Of a DNA stretch of 64,000 nt, positions 35,584-43,054 are shown piece by piece. Made by a program: the position numbers and the translations under genes. Below the pieces are notes generated by a model. It was not told the DNA's origin. It worked only from the letters and a program-made list of their open reading frames with translations, and ran no database searches. Numbering within the stretch: position 1 is the first letter of the stretch; every line of letters starts with the position of its first letter. Source of the DNA: a virus. Location: the IMG/VR virus record IMGVR_UViG_3300009177_000028, positions 124,001 through 188,000 of that record; one strand, 5' to 3'.

Positions 35584-35696
35584 GCAGTACGTCCTAAATT
35601 TTCAAAAGACTCCCCAATCGAAGCCCAATTAAGAAAAATACCAGATTATCCCCAATTGTTTCCAATATTTCACAAAACTAAGACAGATGTAATTTA

Positions 35697-36239
35697 TTAG
35701 ATTATAGATTGAATCACTTGGTGTAAACAACCCACTGCCTTGGTTCCCCTAATAATAATCCCGGCATGGTAATCATAATCCCCTTGGTCATTGTAATCAT
35801 GCCAGCATTCCAATAACTCCCCTGCCCCCATTACCCTGTACATCCCAGCCACGGATGGATCCATTAAATAAACTAATCCATTCTTAATTCCTACCAAAAC
35901 TACATAGTGCCCATCATCCCAAACCTCAGACATCTTAGTCTCTGCCGTATAACTACCCCACGCCTGAATACTCAAGATAACCGTATATCCCTCAGCCGTT
36001 AATCCCTGTAACTCCTCCAGAGTCATATTAGATTTACTGTAGGCAGTTAATCCATAGTTCCTAGCCCCTGCTATCAATCCTTCCCCTGAGGTTCCTTCAT
36101 CGGTGGTCCCCAGTAAATCGTATAGCTCTGGCTCTCGGCCATCCCAAACGCCCCAATAGTATAAACAACTGGCTAAACTAGCTGCCCCACAACTGTAGTC
36201 ATAGGCTTGGCGGACTATAGGTAAATAGATTAAGCTCAT
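35697..36239 (-). CDS. C39-like cysteine peptidase
   Basis: 180 residues. VRQAYDYSCGAASLASCLYYWG gives the catalytic Cys region (about residues 9-29) and DDGHYVVLVGI with LMDPS (about 108-130) gives His and Asp. No signal peptide is seen. C39-like domains cleave double-glycine leader peptides or act as stand-alone peptidases. Third predicted peptidase in a row on this strand. Confidence 0.78.
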   Translation of the reverse strand: MSLIYLPIVRQAYDYSCGAASLASCLYYWGVWDGREPELYDLLGTTDEGTSGEGLIAGARNYGLTAYSKSNMTLEELQGLTAEGYTVILSIQAWGSYTAETKMSEVWDDGHYVVLVGIKNGLVYLMDPSVAGMYRVMGAGELLECWHDYNDQGDYDYHAGIIIRGTKAVGCLHQVIQSII

Positions 36240-36339
36240 TTAGATTACTTCCTTTGAGTGGTTGGGGCGCGGTTAGCGCCCTCTCTTATGCCAGTCTATC
36301 CCGTTAGGTATGGGGTGATTATATCTGTATTGCTACATA

Positions 36340-36376
36340 GGGTCACATATGGCAACGTATGGTCATATATGGTCAT
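36340..36376. repeat. Iteron-like TATGGTCA repeats
   Basis: Three near-copies of (C/T)ATATGGYMA occur head to tail: CATATGGCAA, CGTATGGTCA and TATATGGTCA, followed by AT-rich DNA. Short direct repeats next to AT-rich sequence resemble replication-initiator or repressor sites. Confidence 0.35.
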
Positions 36377-36616
36377 TAATTAGATCTTTTATAATGGTAT
36401 AAGATGCTTATTACTTTTAATAAGTGGGAAATGGTGGGATGGGGTGGCATTTTATGGGAAAGTAATATATATTTTATCGTATTGGTCGTTTTGGTAATGT
36501 ATATGTTAGTTGGAGATGGCCCACAGGCTGTGTGATTTGGTGTTTGACCCCTGTTTGGGAGGCGCCATCCCACCCCGCACGACAGTCTCCCACCTTTTTC
36601 GGGCGGCTCCAATGTA

Positions 36617-36655
36617 GGTGGTATGAGTTATGCAATATGCAATCATGCCAACTAC
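36617..36655 (-). repeat. TTGGCAT palindromic element, copy 1 (reversed)
   Basis: Read on the minus strand it begins GTAGTTGGCATGATTGCAT and ends ATACCA. It shares 25 identical bases with copy 2. Orientation is opposite to the copies in the small-gene region. Confidence 0.6.
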
Positions 36656-36764
36656 ATCGTAATCAATGTAGGATAATCTCTTTTATTTATCTATACTGTG
36701 TGATGAATACTTTTTATTATTATCATTCATCACATGTAGTATATTTTTATTTATTAGAGGAATG

Positions 36765-36805
36765 TGGTTGGTATGCCGTTTGCAATATGCAATCATGCCA
36801 ACTAC
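36765..36805 (-). repeat. TTGGCAT palindromic element, copy 2 (reversed)
   Basis: Minus-strand reading GTAGTTGGCATGATTGCAT ... GGCATACCAACCAC. The outer arms pair as TTGG/CCAA. Confidence 0.6.
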
Positions 36806-36842
36806 AGGTAGGATAAGCAGCAGAAAGCCCCTGAAACCTGGG

Positions 36843-36883
36843 CGGTTGGCATGAAACCTGCAATTAGCAAGCGTGCCAACTAC
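36843..36883 (-). repeat. TTGGCAT palindromic element, copy 3 (reversed)
   Basis: Minus-strand reading GTAGTTGGCACGCTTGCTAA ... CATGCCAACCGC, with perfect TTGGCA/TGCCAA arms. Confidence 0.6.
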
Positions 36884-36971
36884 CTGGGCGGGGCGAGTAG
36901 GAGGTCCACCTACCCCAAGCGGGCGCCTCTCTCGTGTGTCGAGCATGCCGCGCAACGGCCGATCGTGGCGC

Positions 36972-37031
36972 GCTAGTGGCGCGGTAGCGCAAGGATCGGC
37001 CGCTAGTGGCGCGGTACCGCGCAACGGCCGA
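36972..37031. repeat. GC-rich tandem repeat, 30-bp period
   Basis: GCTAGTGGCGCGGTA occurs twice exactly 30 bases apart, each followed by a GCGCAA(G/C) and CGGCC stretch; related words (CCGCGCAACGGCCG) flank both sides. The DNA is dense in GCGC and CTAG palindromes. Confidence 0.6.
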
Positions 37032-37321
37032 AAGCGCACTAGAAGAGCGCCTAGCGCGACCCTAGCCTATGACACCAAGATCATACCCCGGATGTAGTCA
37101 AAGGTCATGAGCTGTCGTTCAATGTTGCTCGAAAAAGGCTAATGGTTTCGTAGGGTAGACCTACATTATCCGCCAAAACTTTCGGAATTCGTCATGGTAG
37201 TTTCTTTTCCTACATCGCAATTAGTTGCTGAATTCCGACCAACCAGGACACAAAGATCATTGTGGGATAAGATGCTACACCAATGATATCATATAGTTAC
37301 AGTTGGCACCGACCCTGCAAT

Positions 37322-37411
37322 GACCCCTAGACGCAACGGGAACGGATGAGAGCAGGGGTCACGCGGGCGGATCGCCCGCGCAGCCTGACAGCGCACATGG
37401 TGCGCGCTGTC
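37322..37411. repeat. Three consecutive GC-rich hairpins
   Basis: In order: GACCCCT/AGGGGTC with a 25-base loop, CGCGGGCG-GAT-CGCCCGCG (8-bp stem, 37,362-37,380), and GACAGCGC/GCGCTGTC with a 9-base loop (37,387-37,411). Clustered stems of this strength suggest a structured RNA or an origin/packaging structure. No T-run follows, so they are not simple terminators. Confidence 0.5.
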
Positions 37412-37835
37412 GCTCGATGTGGTCTTTGACAATCTAAACGTCTCACACGGGCGCCTCATGTGCGCCTACAGCGCGCGCCTAGCGCGTGTGCCTCCTACCT
37501 ACGGTAAGGGACAGTGTGCGATAGCGGCGACCATATAGGTCCGCTCCTACCGCGTCCCACAATCACCGAGTAGCGCACACAACCGAAGCCACTGTGGGTT
37601 ACATGCGGAAGATGTGTGGGCCAGGTGACCCGTCCTACATTCACTCCACACGGGAGACGATGTAGGCTACCCTCACCTAGTGTACGAATCCCGAGGAGGG
37701 ATAAACCGTAGGTAGGGCAATGTCCTGCTAGAGCCGACAATGTAGGCCGCGGTGAGGCGGTATGAGTCCGCAGCGTACGAATCAAGAGACTAAACGACTA
37801 TGTGGGAGGGACGCCTAGAGTGTCCTTCCCCCGTA

Positions 37836-37914
37836 GCGTAAAGCCTACAAGGTAAGTAACTCTCTCCAAGTCTACGGTATTGGAGTAGGAGAGAACACCT
37901 TGTGAGCTTTACGC
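37836..37914 (+). promoter_or_regulatory. Long leader hairpin before the first small gene
   Basis: GCGTAAAGCCTACAAGGT and ACCTTGTGAGCTTTACGC pair over 18 positions with two mismatches. The interior pairs again (CTCTC/GAGAG, CCAA/TTGG). It ends 50 bases before the ATG at 37,965. As a 5' leader it could control transcription or stability of the right-hand operon. Confidence 0.5.
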
Positions 37915-37964
37915 TGCGATCATCGCAGAGTGTCCCACAACAGCAGACAACAGGAGCCAACATC

Positions 37965-38537
37965 ATGAGCCAGACCACCAGCAACGACAGCGCCGTCAAG
38001 TCGACCACCATCTCCTCCGATGTGGAGGAGCGTCTCACCGCCACCTTCAAGACCCTTCACCATCTCGTCTCCACCCACATGGTGAGTGCGGGTGCGAAGC
38101 TCACCTTCATGTCGGAGTTCGAGAAGTGTGGGATGGAGGACTACAAGGAGGTCGCGCATGCGGCACGGAAGCTGCTCGGCGCCAAGCGTCAGGAAAAGTG
38201 GGAGAACCGCATCAAGGGGATCCGTGCGGGGATCCAGGGTGTGGTCGACACCTACATGAACCGCAAACGTGCGGCCAAGGCGCAGTTCGACGCACTCCCG
38301 GAGGAGTTGCGCGCAGAAGGTGTGACCTTCAACCCCAACGTCTCCATCCCGGTGAAGGAGCTTGTGGGATGCTTCCCGCAGGGTGCGACCCAGGAGCAGA
38401 TCCTCCGAGACCTGAAGGATCTCTCCTACAACGTCATCCAGAATGCGGAAAAGGCGTACCTCATCCGCGTTGCCTTCGTTGCCGACAAGGTGGCAGACGA
38501 GGCGCCCAAGTCGGAGAAGACCGCCAAGGCGGCCTGA
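37965..38537 (+). CDS. Hypothetical helical protein, 190 aa
   Basis: First gene of the GC-richer region; the ATG has CAGGAG ten bases upstream. Ser/Thr-rich N-terminus then mostly charged helices (KLLGAKRQEKWENRIKGI) and an Ala/Lys-rich tail ending EKTAKAA. Histone-like in composition but with no recognised domain; nucleic-acid binding is a guess. Followed by an intergenic hairpin. Confidence 0.6.
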   Translation: MSQTTSNDSAVKSTTISSDVEERLTATFKTLHHLVSTHMVSAGAKLTFMSEFEKCGMEDYKEVAHAARKLLGAKRQEKWENRIKGIRAGIQGVVDTYMNRKRAAKAQFDALPEELRAEGVTFNPNVSIPVKELVGCFPQGATQEQILRDLKDLSYNVIQNAEKAYLIRVAFVADKVADEAPKSEKTAKAA

Positions 38538-38560
38538 GCGCGCAGCGTTCCGCTGAGTCT

Positions 38561-38614
38561 CCTACATCCTGCTCCCAACTGCTCCCATGTGGGGTGGTTG
38601 GGGGCAGTCGTAGG
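38561..38614 (+). repeat. CCTAC-GTAGG intergenic hairpin, copy 1
   Basis: CCTAC-at-CCTGCTCCCAAC pairs with GTTGGGGGCAG-tc-GTAGG. This defines the element: outer CCTAC/GTAGG arms, a two-base bulge on each side, an inner CTGCC-type stem of 9-12 bp and a variable loop, with no T-run. It lies right after a stop codon and before the next ribosome site. Confidence 0.7.
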
Positions 38615-38639
38615 CGAGTCAACCACCAAGGAGGTTCAT

Positions 38640-38861
38640 GTGTTCCATACTCAGCCCAAGACCTACAAGAAGGTCTCTCTCCTCCACAAGAACTACTTCG
38701 ACCTACTCTGCGGCTCCAATGGCTACAGTAGGGAAGAGTACGACATCTGCGAGAAGGAAGACAATCTGGGGTTTCCTGTCTACACCGTGGACGTGTGGTC
38801 GCAAAGGTGCGACGACATGATGCAACGTGTGTTCAGCGAAGCCAACGGCTACAAGCGCTGA
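38640..38861 (+). CDS. Hypothetical protein, 73 aa
   Basis: GTG start chosen because GGAGG lies five bases upstream and gives a normal soluble composition; the ATG two bases earlier would open a different, Arg/Ser-rich frame. Contains aromatic residues and three Cys. Unrecognised. Confidence 0.55.
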   Translation: MFHTQPKTYKKVSLLHKNYFDLLCGSNGYSREEYDICEKEDNLGFPVYTVDVWSQRCDDMMQRVFSEANGYKR

Positions 38862-38865
38862 TCTA

Positions 38866-38908
38866 CCTACACCATGCTCCCGAGGGTTACTTCGGGGGCA
38901 TGAGTAGG
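38866..38908 (+). repeat. CCTAC-GTAGG intergenic hairpin, copy 2
   Basis: CCTACaccATGCTCCCGA pairs with TTCGGGGGCATgaGTAGG. The inner stem begins ATGC/GCAT instead of CTGC/GCAG, a compensatory change. The 3' arm runs into the ribosome site GTAGGAGG of the next gene. Confidence 0.7.
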
Positions 38909-38920
38909 AGGACCAGACAC

Positions 38921-39319
38921 ATGTACAAGTACGACGGACACTCCTTCAACATGTGCGAGGAGTGGTCGCAATGCCCACAACATCGAACGGAGACCCACAT
39001 GAAGGACAAGCTCGCTCAAGCGCCCGACCAGGTGCGACAGTTCGTACACGCTCTCATCTCCAACGCCAAAGAGGTGGAAGGGTGGGAAGTGTGCGACATG
39101 GAGGATGGCAAGTGCTTCGCTGACACCATAGCCCACATCGAGCACAAGGAAGACGGAAGGTGGGTGGTGTGCGACAACTACGAACGGTTCTTCTCTCTCA
39201 TCTACACCTACACGGTGGCAGGCGAGTGGACCGTGCGCCGCATGTATGGCGAAGGTGGGGAGATGCCCTACAGCTTCGCCAAGTGTATGGCGGATGCCTC
39301 CATCATGTTCACTGGCTGA
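38921..39319 (+). CDS. Hypothetical protein, 132 aa
   Basis: ATG at 38,921 with GGAGG nine bases upstream that overlaps the preceding hairpin. Acidic, Cys/His-containing, with the pattern WEVCDMEDGKCF and WVVCDNYERFFS. Not recognised. Confidence 0.6.
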   Translation: MYKYDGHSFNMCEEWSQCPQHRTETHMKDKLAQAPDQVRQFVHALISNAKEVEGWEVCDMEDGKCFADTIAHIEHKEDGRWVVCDNYERFFSLIYTYTVAGEWTVRRMYGEGGEMPYSFAKCMADASIMFTG

Positions 39320-39323
39320 TCCA

Positions 39324-39366
39324 CCTACGTCATGCCCTCATGTGTGTACATGGGGGCATTGGTAGT
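39324..39366 (+). repeat. CCTAC-GTAG intergenic hairpin, copy 3
   Basis: CCTACgtcATGCCCTCATGT pairs with ACATGGGGGCATtgGTAG around a 4-base loop; again an ATGC/GCAT inner start. It precedes the small membrane gene at 39,407, just as copy 11 precedes that gene's paralogue. Confidence 0.7.
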
Positions 39367-39406
39367 GGGATTAGGCTCACTAACACCAAACAAGGGAGAA
39401 TGTAAG

Positions 39407-39586
39407 ATGATCAAGTTCATTGTGGTTGTTCTGGCGTGCATCGGGGCATTCTTCGGTCTGGCGATTCTGTCGGGTCATGTCCCCCAGATCTCCCACACCG
39501 CCTTCAACATCAGCACCTTTCAGGTCACGTGGTTGATGCTGGGCGTGTGTGCGACCGGGTTCGTCTCCTACAAGGTGTGCAAGTAA
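39407..39586 (+). CDS. Small membrane protein, MIKF family copy 1
   Basis: 59 residues with two membrane helices (about residues 4-22 and 36-53) and the ending GFVSYKVCK. A paralogue lies at 54,455 (MIKF start, ending CFGAYKMMK). AAGGGAG upstream. Unknown function. Confidence 0.6.
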   Translation: MIKFIVVVLACIGAFFGLAILSGHVPQISHTAFNISTFQVTWLMLGVCATGFVSYKVCK

Positions 39587-39640
39587 AGGGTGCTGTAAGC
39601 GCCTAACGTACACATAACGTTACTCCAATCGAGGAAAACA

Positions 39641-39684
39641 GCGGCATATAGGCGCCTAGGTGGGTTCGACTCCCACATGCCGCC
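39641..39684 (+). other. tRNA-like minihelix (acceptor stem plus T-arm only)
   Basis: GCGGCAT (39,641-39,647) pairs perfectly with ATGCCGC (39,677-39,683). A canonical T-arm GTGGG-TTCGACT-CCCAC (39,660-39,676) abuts the 3' acceptor strand exactly as in tRNA. Only 12 bases (ATAGGCGCCTAG) replace the D-arm and anticodon arm. It cannot decode; it may be a decayed tRNA, an RNase P/Z substrate, or an attachment-site relic. Confidence 0.5.
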
Positions 39685-39711
39685 CTAAGTCATACATCAG
39701 CGGAGGATGTC

Positions 39712-39918
39712 ATGGTCAAGGTTACCAAGTGCCCCAATGTGGGTGATGCGGTCAAGATCGTCAAAGGCAAGAGGTCGGGTGATGTAGGCATCATCAAGCG
39801 ATGTGCCTCGGTGTGGGGAGAGGACCGACTCAAGTGGTCGTCCTTCCTACTCGACATCAATGGTGAGGAAGTGTGGGTGCGTACGCACCATGTGGAGAAA
39901 CTGGAGAACGCGGCCTGA
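39712..39918 (+). CDS. Small KOW/SH3-like protein, 68 aa
   Basis: NVGDAVKIVKGKRSGDVGII has the GD-x-V-x-I ... G-x-x-G pattern of KOW or SH3-like barrels, ending VWVRTHHVEKL. CGGAGG precedes the ATG. It may bind nucleic acid or protein; role unknown. Confidence 0.55.
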   Translation: MVKVTKCPNVGDAVKIVKGKRSGDVGIIKRCASVWGEDRLKWSSFLLDINGEEVWVRTHHVEKLENAA

Positions 39919-39920
39919 CA

Positions 39921-39961
39921 CCCACACCCTGCTCCTAAGTAATCCTTGGGGGCAGAAGTGG
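39921..39961 (+). repeat. CCCAC-GTGG intergenic hairpin, copy 4
   Basis: CCCACacCCTGCTCCTAAG pairs with CTTGGGGGCAGaaGTGG. The outer arm is CCAC/GTGG instead of CTAC/GTAG, a compensated change. It runs directly into palindromic element copy 4. Confidence 0.65.
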
Positions 39962-39995
39962 TTGGCACGCTTGCATATAGCACAACGTATGCCAA
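39958..39995 (+). repeat. TTGGCAT palindromic element, copy 4
   Basis: GTGGTTGGCACGCTTGCATA then TAGCA and ATGCCAA. It lies between the hairpin and the ribosome site of the gene at 40,008. Confidence 0.65.
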
Positions 39996-40007
39996 AGGAG
40001 GATTCCC

Positions 40008-40532
40008 ATGAAGATCAAGAGCCAGCGCACCACGACCTACACCGAGACCTACTCCCTCACCTTCGAGTACATCGGCTCCAATGGGAGCGGGTGTGCGTTC
40101 GACTGCGACAAGGAGGGAAAGGTCGACCTGACCAAGCTGCACCCGTGTGCGATTCTGACCTACACCGAAGCCAAGTTCGGACAGGTCACCCGACGTGAGA
40201 ACGTGCAGTACCGTGTGGGTGCAGATGGGGAATACGAGCCCATCCCCGGCACGGGTGAGATGGTCACCCGAGAGGTGAGCAAGGGTGAGGTCATCACCTA
40301 CATCAACCGCCAGATCGTTCCTGCGGTGGGAGAGTGTGATTGTTGTGGGAGGGATGTCCACCTCTACGGTTTCACCAACACATGTGAGTGTGGGGCCGAC
40401 TACAACATGTCGGGTCAGATGCTCGCTCCTCGTGAACAGTGGGGAGAGGAGACAGGTGAGACAGCCGCCGACATCCTCTCCTTCGACTCCTACGATCGGG
40501 AGCCCATGGGCACCGATGAAGGATGGTTCTGA
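40008..40532 (+). CDS. Zinc-ribbon protein, 174 aa
   Basis: The N-terminal 110 residues are beta-rich and unrecognised. The C-terminal part has a four-Cys ribbon CDCCGRDVHLYGFTNTCECG (about residues 118-137) followed by ADYNMSGQMLAPREQWGEE, a phrase I recall from actinophage and myxophage small proteins. AAAGGAGG upstream. Function unknown. Confidence 0.65.
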   Translation: MKIKSQRTTTYTETYSLTFEYIGSNGSGCAFDCDKEGKVDLTKLHPCAILTYTEAKFGQVTRRENVQYRVGADGEYEPIPGTGEMVTREVSKGEVITYINRQIVPAVGECDCCGRDVHLYGFTNTCECGADYNMSGQMLAPREQWGEETGETAADILSFDSYDREPMGTDEGWF

Positions 40533-40548
40533 CAAAGTAGGAGTGCCG

Positions 40549-40590
40549 CCTACACCCTGCCTTCATGTGCAAGCATGAGGGTAGAAGTAG
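40549..40590 (+). repeat. CCTAC-GTAG intergenic hairpin, copy 5
   Basis: CCTACacCCTGCCTTCATG pairs with CATGAGGGTAGaaGTAG, loop TGCAAG. It is fused to palindromic element copy 5. Confidence 0.7.
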
Positions 40591-40624
40591 TTGGCATGCT
40601 TGCATGTAGCAGATTGTATGCCAA
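40587..40624 (+). repeat. TTGGCAT palindromic element, copy 5
   Basis: The best palindrome of the set: TTGGCAT and ATGCCAA, 7 bp each, separated by 20 bases that contain TGC/GCA. Confidence 0.7.
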
Positions 40625-40656
40625 TCGACCCCAAACACCCAAGGTAGGAGAGTGTC

Positions 40657-41217
40657 ATGAACTTCACGACCAAACCGGATACGTTCGTTCTCGTGGTGGC
40701 GGCCCTGTCGGATAAGCTGGTCCAGAAGGAGAACGAGTGTGTGGAGCTGCGAGACCACATCGCCTCCGACCATGCCAGCATGGACGACATGCAGCGCACC
40801 ATCACCGACCTGCGGGTCCAGTGTGAGCGACTGCAAGACAAGGCGGATGATGTGGACTACTTCCGCACTCGCTATCAGGACATGTCCCACAAGCTGGAGA
40901 ACTACGAACACCTCCGCTCACAGAATGCCGAACTGTGGGAGCAGGTGCGAGTCCTGAAGATGGAGAACCACAAGCTCCGCTACGGTGGGCAGACTCCCGA
41001 GGAGACGGCCAACAACTACATGCTCTCCCAGGGGAGGCAGGTGTGGGAGCGTGGCAACAAGATTCAGTGCATCAAGGAGGTGCGAGAGGTGAGTGGATGG
41101 GGGCTGAAGGAAACCAAGGATTGGTGCGAAGCCTACATCGCCCGCCTGGATAACGAAAAGGAGGAGAGCGGCCCCGGTACCAAGCGCTCCTCCGGCAACG
41201 TAGCCAAAACTGGCTGA
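40657..41217 (+). CDS. Coiled-coil protein with an L7/L12 C-terminal-like segment
   Basis: 186 residues. Residues about 15-115 form a long coiled coil (LVQKENECVELRDHIAS, LKMENHKLR). Residues about 137-162, NKIQCIKEVREVSGWGLKET followed by KDWCE, match the hallmark of the ribosomal L7/L12 C-terminal domain (KIxVIKxVRExTGLGLKEAKDxVE). In the ribosome that surface recruits IF-2, EF-Tu, EF-G and RF3. The fusion suggests a decoy or tether for translation factors (inference). TAGGAG precedes the ATG. Confidence 0.7.
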   Translation: MNFTTKPDTFVLVVAALSDKLVQKENECVELRDHIASDHASMDDMQRTITDLRVQCERLQDKADDVDYFRTRYQDMSHKLENYEHLRSQNAELWEQVRVLKMENHKLRYGGQTPEETANNYMLSQGRQVWERGNKIQCIKEVREVSGWGLKETKDWCEAYIARLDNEKEESGPGTKRSSGNVAKTG

Positions 41218-41221
41218 CGCA

Positions 41222-41263
41222 CCTACACCCTGCCTCTATGTGTGAACATGGGGGCAGGAGTAG
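41222..41263 (+). repeat. CCTAC-GTAG intergenic hairpin, copy 6
   Basis: CCTACacCCTGCCTCTATGT pairs with ACATGGGGGCAGgaGTAG. Confidence 0.7.
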
Positions 41264-41298
41264 CTGATTCAGACACAACACATGAAAGGAGAGAGGTC

Positions 41299-41424
41299 AT
41301 GAAGGTTCACAAGTCGCAGCGTGTGTTCCAAGAGGAGAAGAAGTATCCGGGTGTGGGTGCCCTCATCTGCGTCGGCTCTGGTCTCCTCTTTTGGGGGAGC
41401 TTGGCCTACCTCTTCGTTCACTGA
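41299..41424 (+). CDS. Single-pass membrane protein, 41 aa
   Basis: Basic N-terminus (MKVHKSQRVFQEEKK) then one membrane helix (VGALICVGSGLLFWGSLAYL). GAGAGG precedes the ATG. Lies alone between a hairpin and a palindromic element. Confidence 0.55.
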   Translation: MKVHKSQRVFQEEKKYPGVGALICVGSGLLFWGSLAYLFVH

Positions 41425-41442
41425 GGGAGTAGTGGGTCCAAG

Positions 41443-41478
41443 GGGTTGGCATGCTTGCATAGTGCAACATCCATGCCA
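41443..41478 (+). repeat. TTGGCAT palindromic element, copy 6
   Basis: GGTTGGCATGCTTGCATAG then TGCAACATCCATGCCA. It lies 147 bases upstream of the ArdC-like gene; two TATAAT words (about 41,522 and 41,561) lie between them. Confidence 0.62.
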
Positions 41479-41624
41479 CAGCAGGCATGTCGCCCCTACA
41501 CCTACCTCAGAATACCTTCACCTATAATTCTTGTTGCACCTAACTTGAAACGTGCTAACTTATAATCTCGCCATTCTCGCAAGCCAAGGCCAAAACCTAC
41601 ATCGGCCCCATTAGGAGATAAGTC

Positions 41625-42518
41625 ATGAACGTGTATGAGATTGTCACCGAACGGATCATTGCAGCCCTGGAAAAGGGTGTCGTACCTTGGCGCATGCCCT
41701 GGCGTACCCAAGGTGGGAGCGGTCTCCCCAAGAACCTACAGAGTGGGAAGGAGTACCGAGGTGTCAACATCTTCCTACTGGGTGCGCAGGGGTACGCCTC
41801 TCCCTGGTGGGTTACCTACAAGCAGTGTACGGCCCGAGGTGGGCAGGTGCGCAAAGGTGAGAAGGGCACCCCGGTCATCTTCTGGAAGGTAGGAGATCAT
41901 AAGACCAAGGTGGGCAAGAGTGGGAAACCGGAGAAGATGTTTATCCTCCGGTACTACACTGTCTTCAATGTCGCCCAGTGTGATGGGCTGGACTACCCCA
42001 AGGAGGCGGTGGTGGAAGCTCCCACCTTCGACCCCATCGAGCAATGCGAGAAGATCGTTCTCGCCTACAAGACCCTACCCAAGATTGAGCACGGAGGTGG
42101 GCGAGCCTGCTACTCCCCCTCCTTCGACAAGGTGATGATGCCGGAAAAGGAGAGCTTTGGTAAGAGGGAGGAATACTACTCCACACTCTTCCACGAGCTT
42201 ACCCACAGCACCGGACATGAGAGCAGGTTGAACCGGGATGGGATCATGAATCCCATTCGGTTTGCCTCACATGACTACAGCTTTGAGGAGCTGGTAGCAG
42301 AATGTGGGGCGGCCTTTCTCTGCGCACATGCGGGTATCTTGGATACCACGCTGGACAACTCGGCCGCCTACATCTCCCACTGGGTGAGCAAGCTGAAGAG
42401 TGAGCCAAGGTGGATTGTGGAAGCCTCAAGTAAGGCAGCTAAGGCGGCTGACTACATCATGGGAGACCTGGTCAAAAAGGAGTCAGAGTCGGAGGAGTCA
42501 AGCGAGGAAGCCGCTTGA
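41625..42518 (+). CDS. ardC: ArdC-like antirestriction protein / zincin metallopeptidase
   Basis: 297 residues. N-terminal ssDNA-binding-type domain (YEIVTERIIAALEKGVVPWR, GKEYRGVNIFLLG, GGQVRKGEKGTPVIFWK), then a zincin domain with HELTHSTGHESRLNR (about residues 190-204) and FEELVAECGAAFL. This two-domain plan is that of ArdC/TraC-primase-type proteins of plasmids and phages, which protect incoming DNA from restriction. An acidic Ser/Glu tail ends it. TTAGGAG upstream of the ATG. Confidence 0.88.
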   Translation: MNVYEIVTERIIAALEKGVVPWRMPWRTQGGSGLPKNLQSGKEYRGVNIFLLGAQGYASPWWVTYKQCTARGGQVRKGEKGTPVIFWKVGDHKTKVGKSGKPEKMFILRYYTVFNVAQCDGLDYPKEAVVEAPTFDPIEQCEKIVLAYKTLPKIEHGGGRACYSPSFDKVMMPEKESFGKREEYYSTLFHELTHSTGHESRLNRDGIMNPIRFASHDYSFEELVAECGAAFLCAHAGILDTTLDNSAAYISHWVSKLKSEPRWIVEASSKAAKAADYIMGDLVKKESESEESSEEAA

Positions 42519-42605
42519 ACCGACATGTCAGGGACTGGGCTGGCCTACTCGGCTGGCTCAGTCTATTATCCTACATCCTCACACACAAGCCCTGAAAGGA
42601 CGACC

Positions 42606-43025
42606 ATGAACGACAAGAGACCCTGGAATGAGGGAGGGGAGGAGAAGCCATATAGTGTCTCACTGTGGATACAGGATCCCTCCGACATGAGTGACAATGA
42701 CACATGTATGGCCGGGGAAGACTTCGCCACCGAAAAGGAAGCGCGAATGTGTCTGGCCGACATGAACGCACACTTCAATGACAGGTTCTACAAGGACGTA
42801 CCTTATGTCCTGTTGGACGGCCCGAACGACCTACACGAGGTGACAGTGCGCACCCAAGCCCTCAAGCGGATGCAACGTGAGAGGGAGTGCGAGGACAGGG
42901 CGGCAAGGTCGGAGATGGCCATGCAAGCTGGGATGGGTATGGGCATTCATGCCTACAACGACATGATGGGATACGACTCTGAAGAGTACGACCCTGACCT
43001 ACACGGATACCTGCACGAAGACTGA
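42606..43025 (+). CDS. Hypothetical acidic protein, 139 aa
   Basis: Unrecognised. Contains a Met-rich stretch (MAMQAGMGMGIHAYNDMMG) and an acidic C-terminus. AAAGGACG precedes the ATG. It follows ardC by 87 bases. Confidence 0.58.
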   Translation: MNDKRPWNEGGEEKPYSVSLWIQDPSDMSDNDTCMAGEDFATEKEARMCLADMNAHFNDRFYKDVPYVLLDGPNDLHEVTVRTQALKRMQRERECEDRAARSEMAMQAGMGMGIHAYNDMMGYDSEEYDPDLHGYLHED

Positions 43026-43054
43026 GCAACCACAACAACCCGAAAGGTACGACC

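Larger units (their letters stand above)
36240..37835. other. Large non-coding region with repeats and hairpins
   Basis: About 1.6 kb without a gene I can support on either strand. The left part (36,300-36,770) is AT-rich with iteron-like repeats; the right part is GC-rich with tandem repeats and strong hairpins. CCTAC/GTAGG pentamers are unusually common throughout. It separates the AT-richer left half of the window from the GC-richer right half. A replication origin, packaging or recombination region, or structured RNA are all possible. Confidence 0.5.

Noticed and set aside
39690-40535. 281-codon open frame on the minus strand
   Set aside because: It lies antisense to two + genes with good ribosome sites, hairpin and zinc-ribbon motifs; its peptide is His/Thr/Val-rich as expected of a shadow frame in GC-rich DNA.
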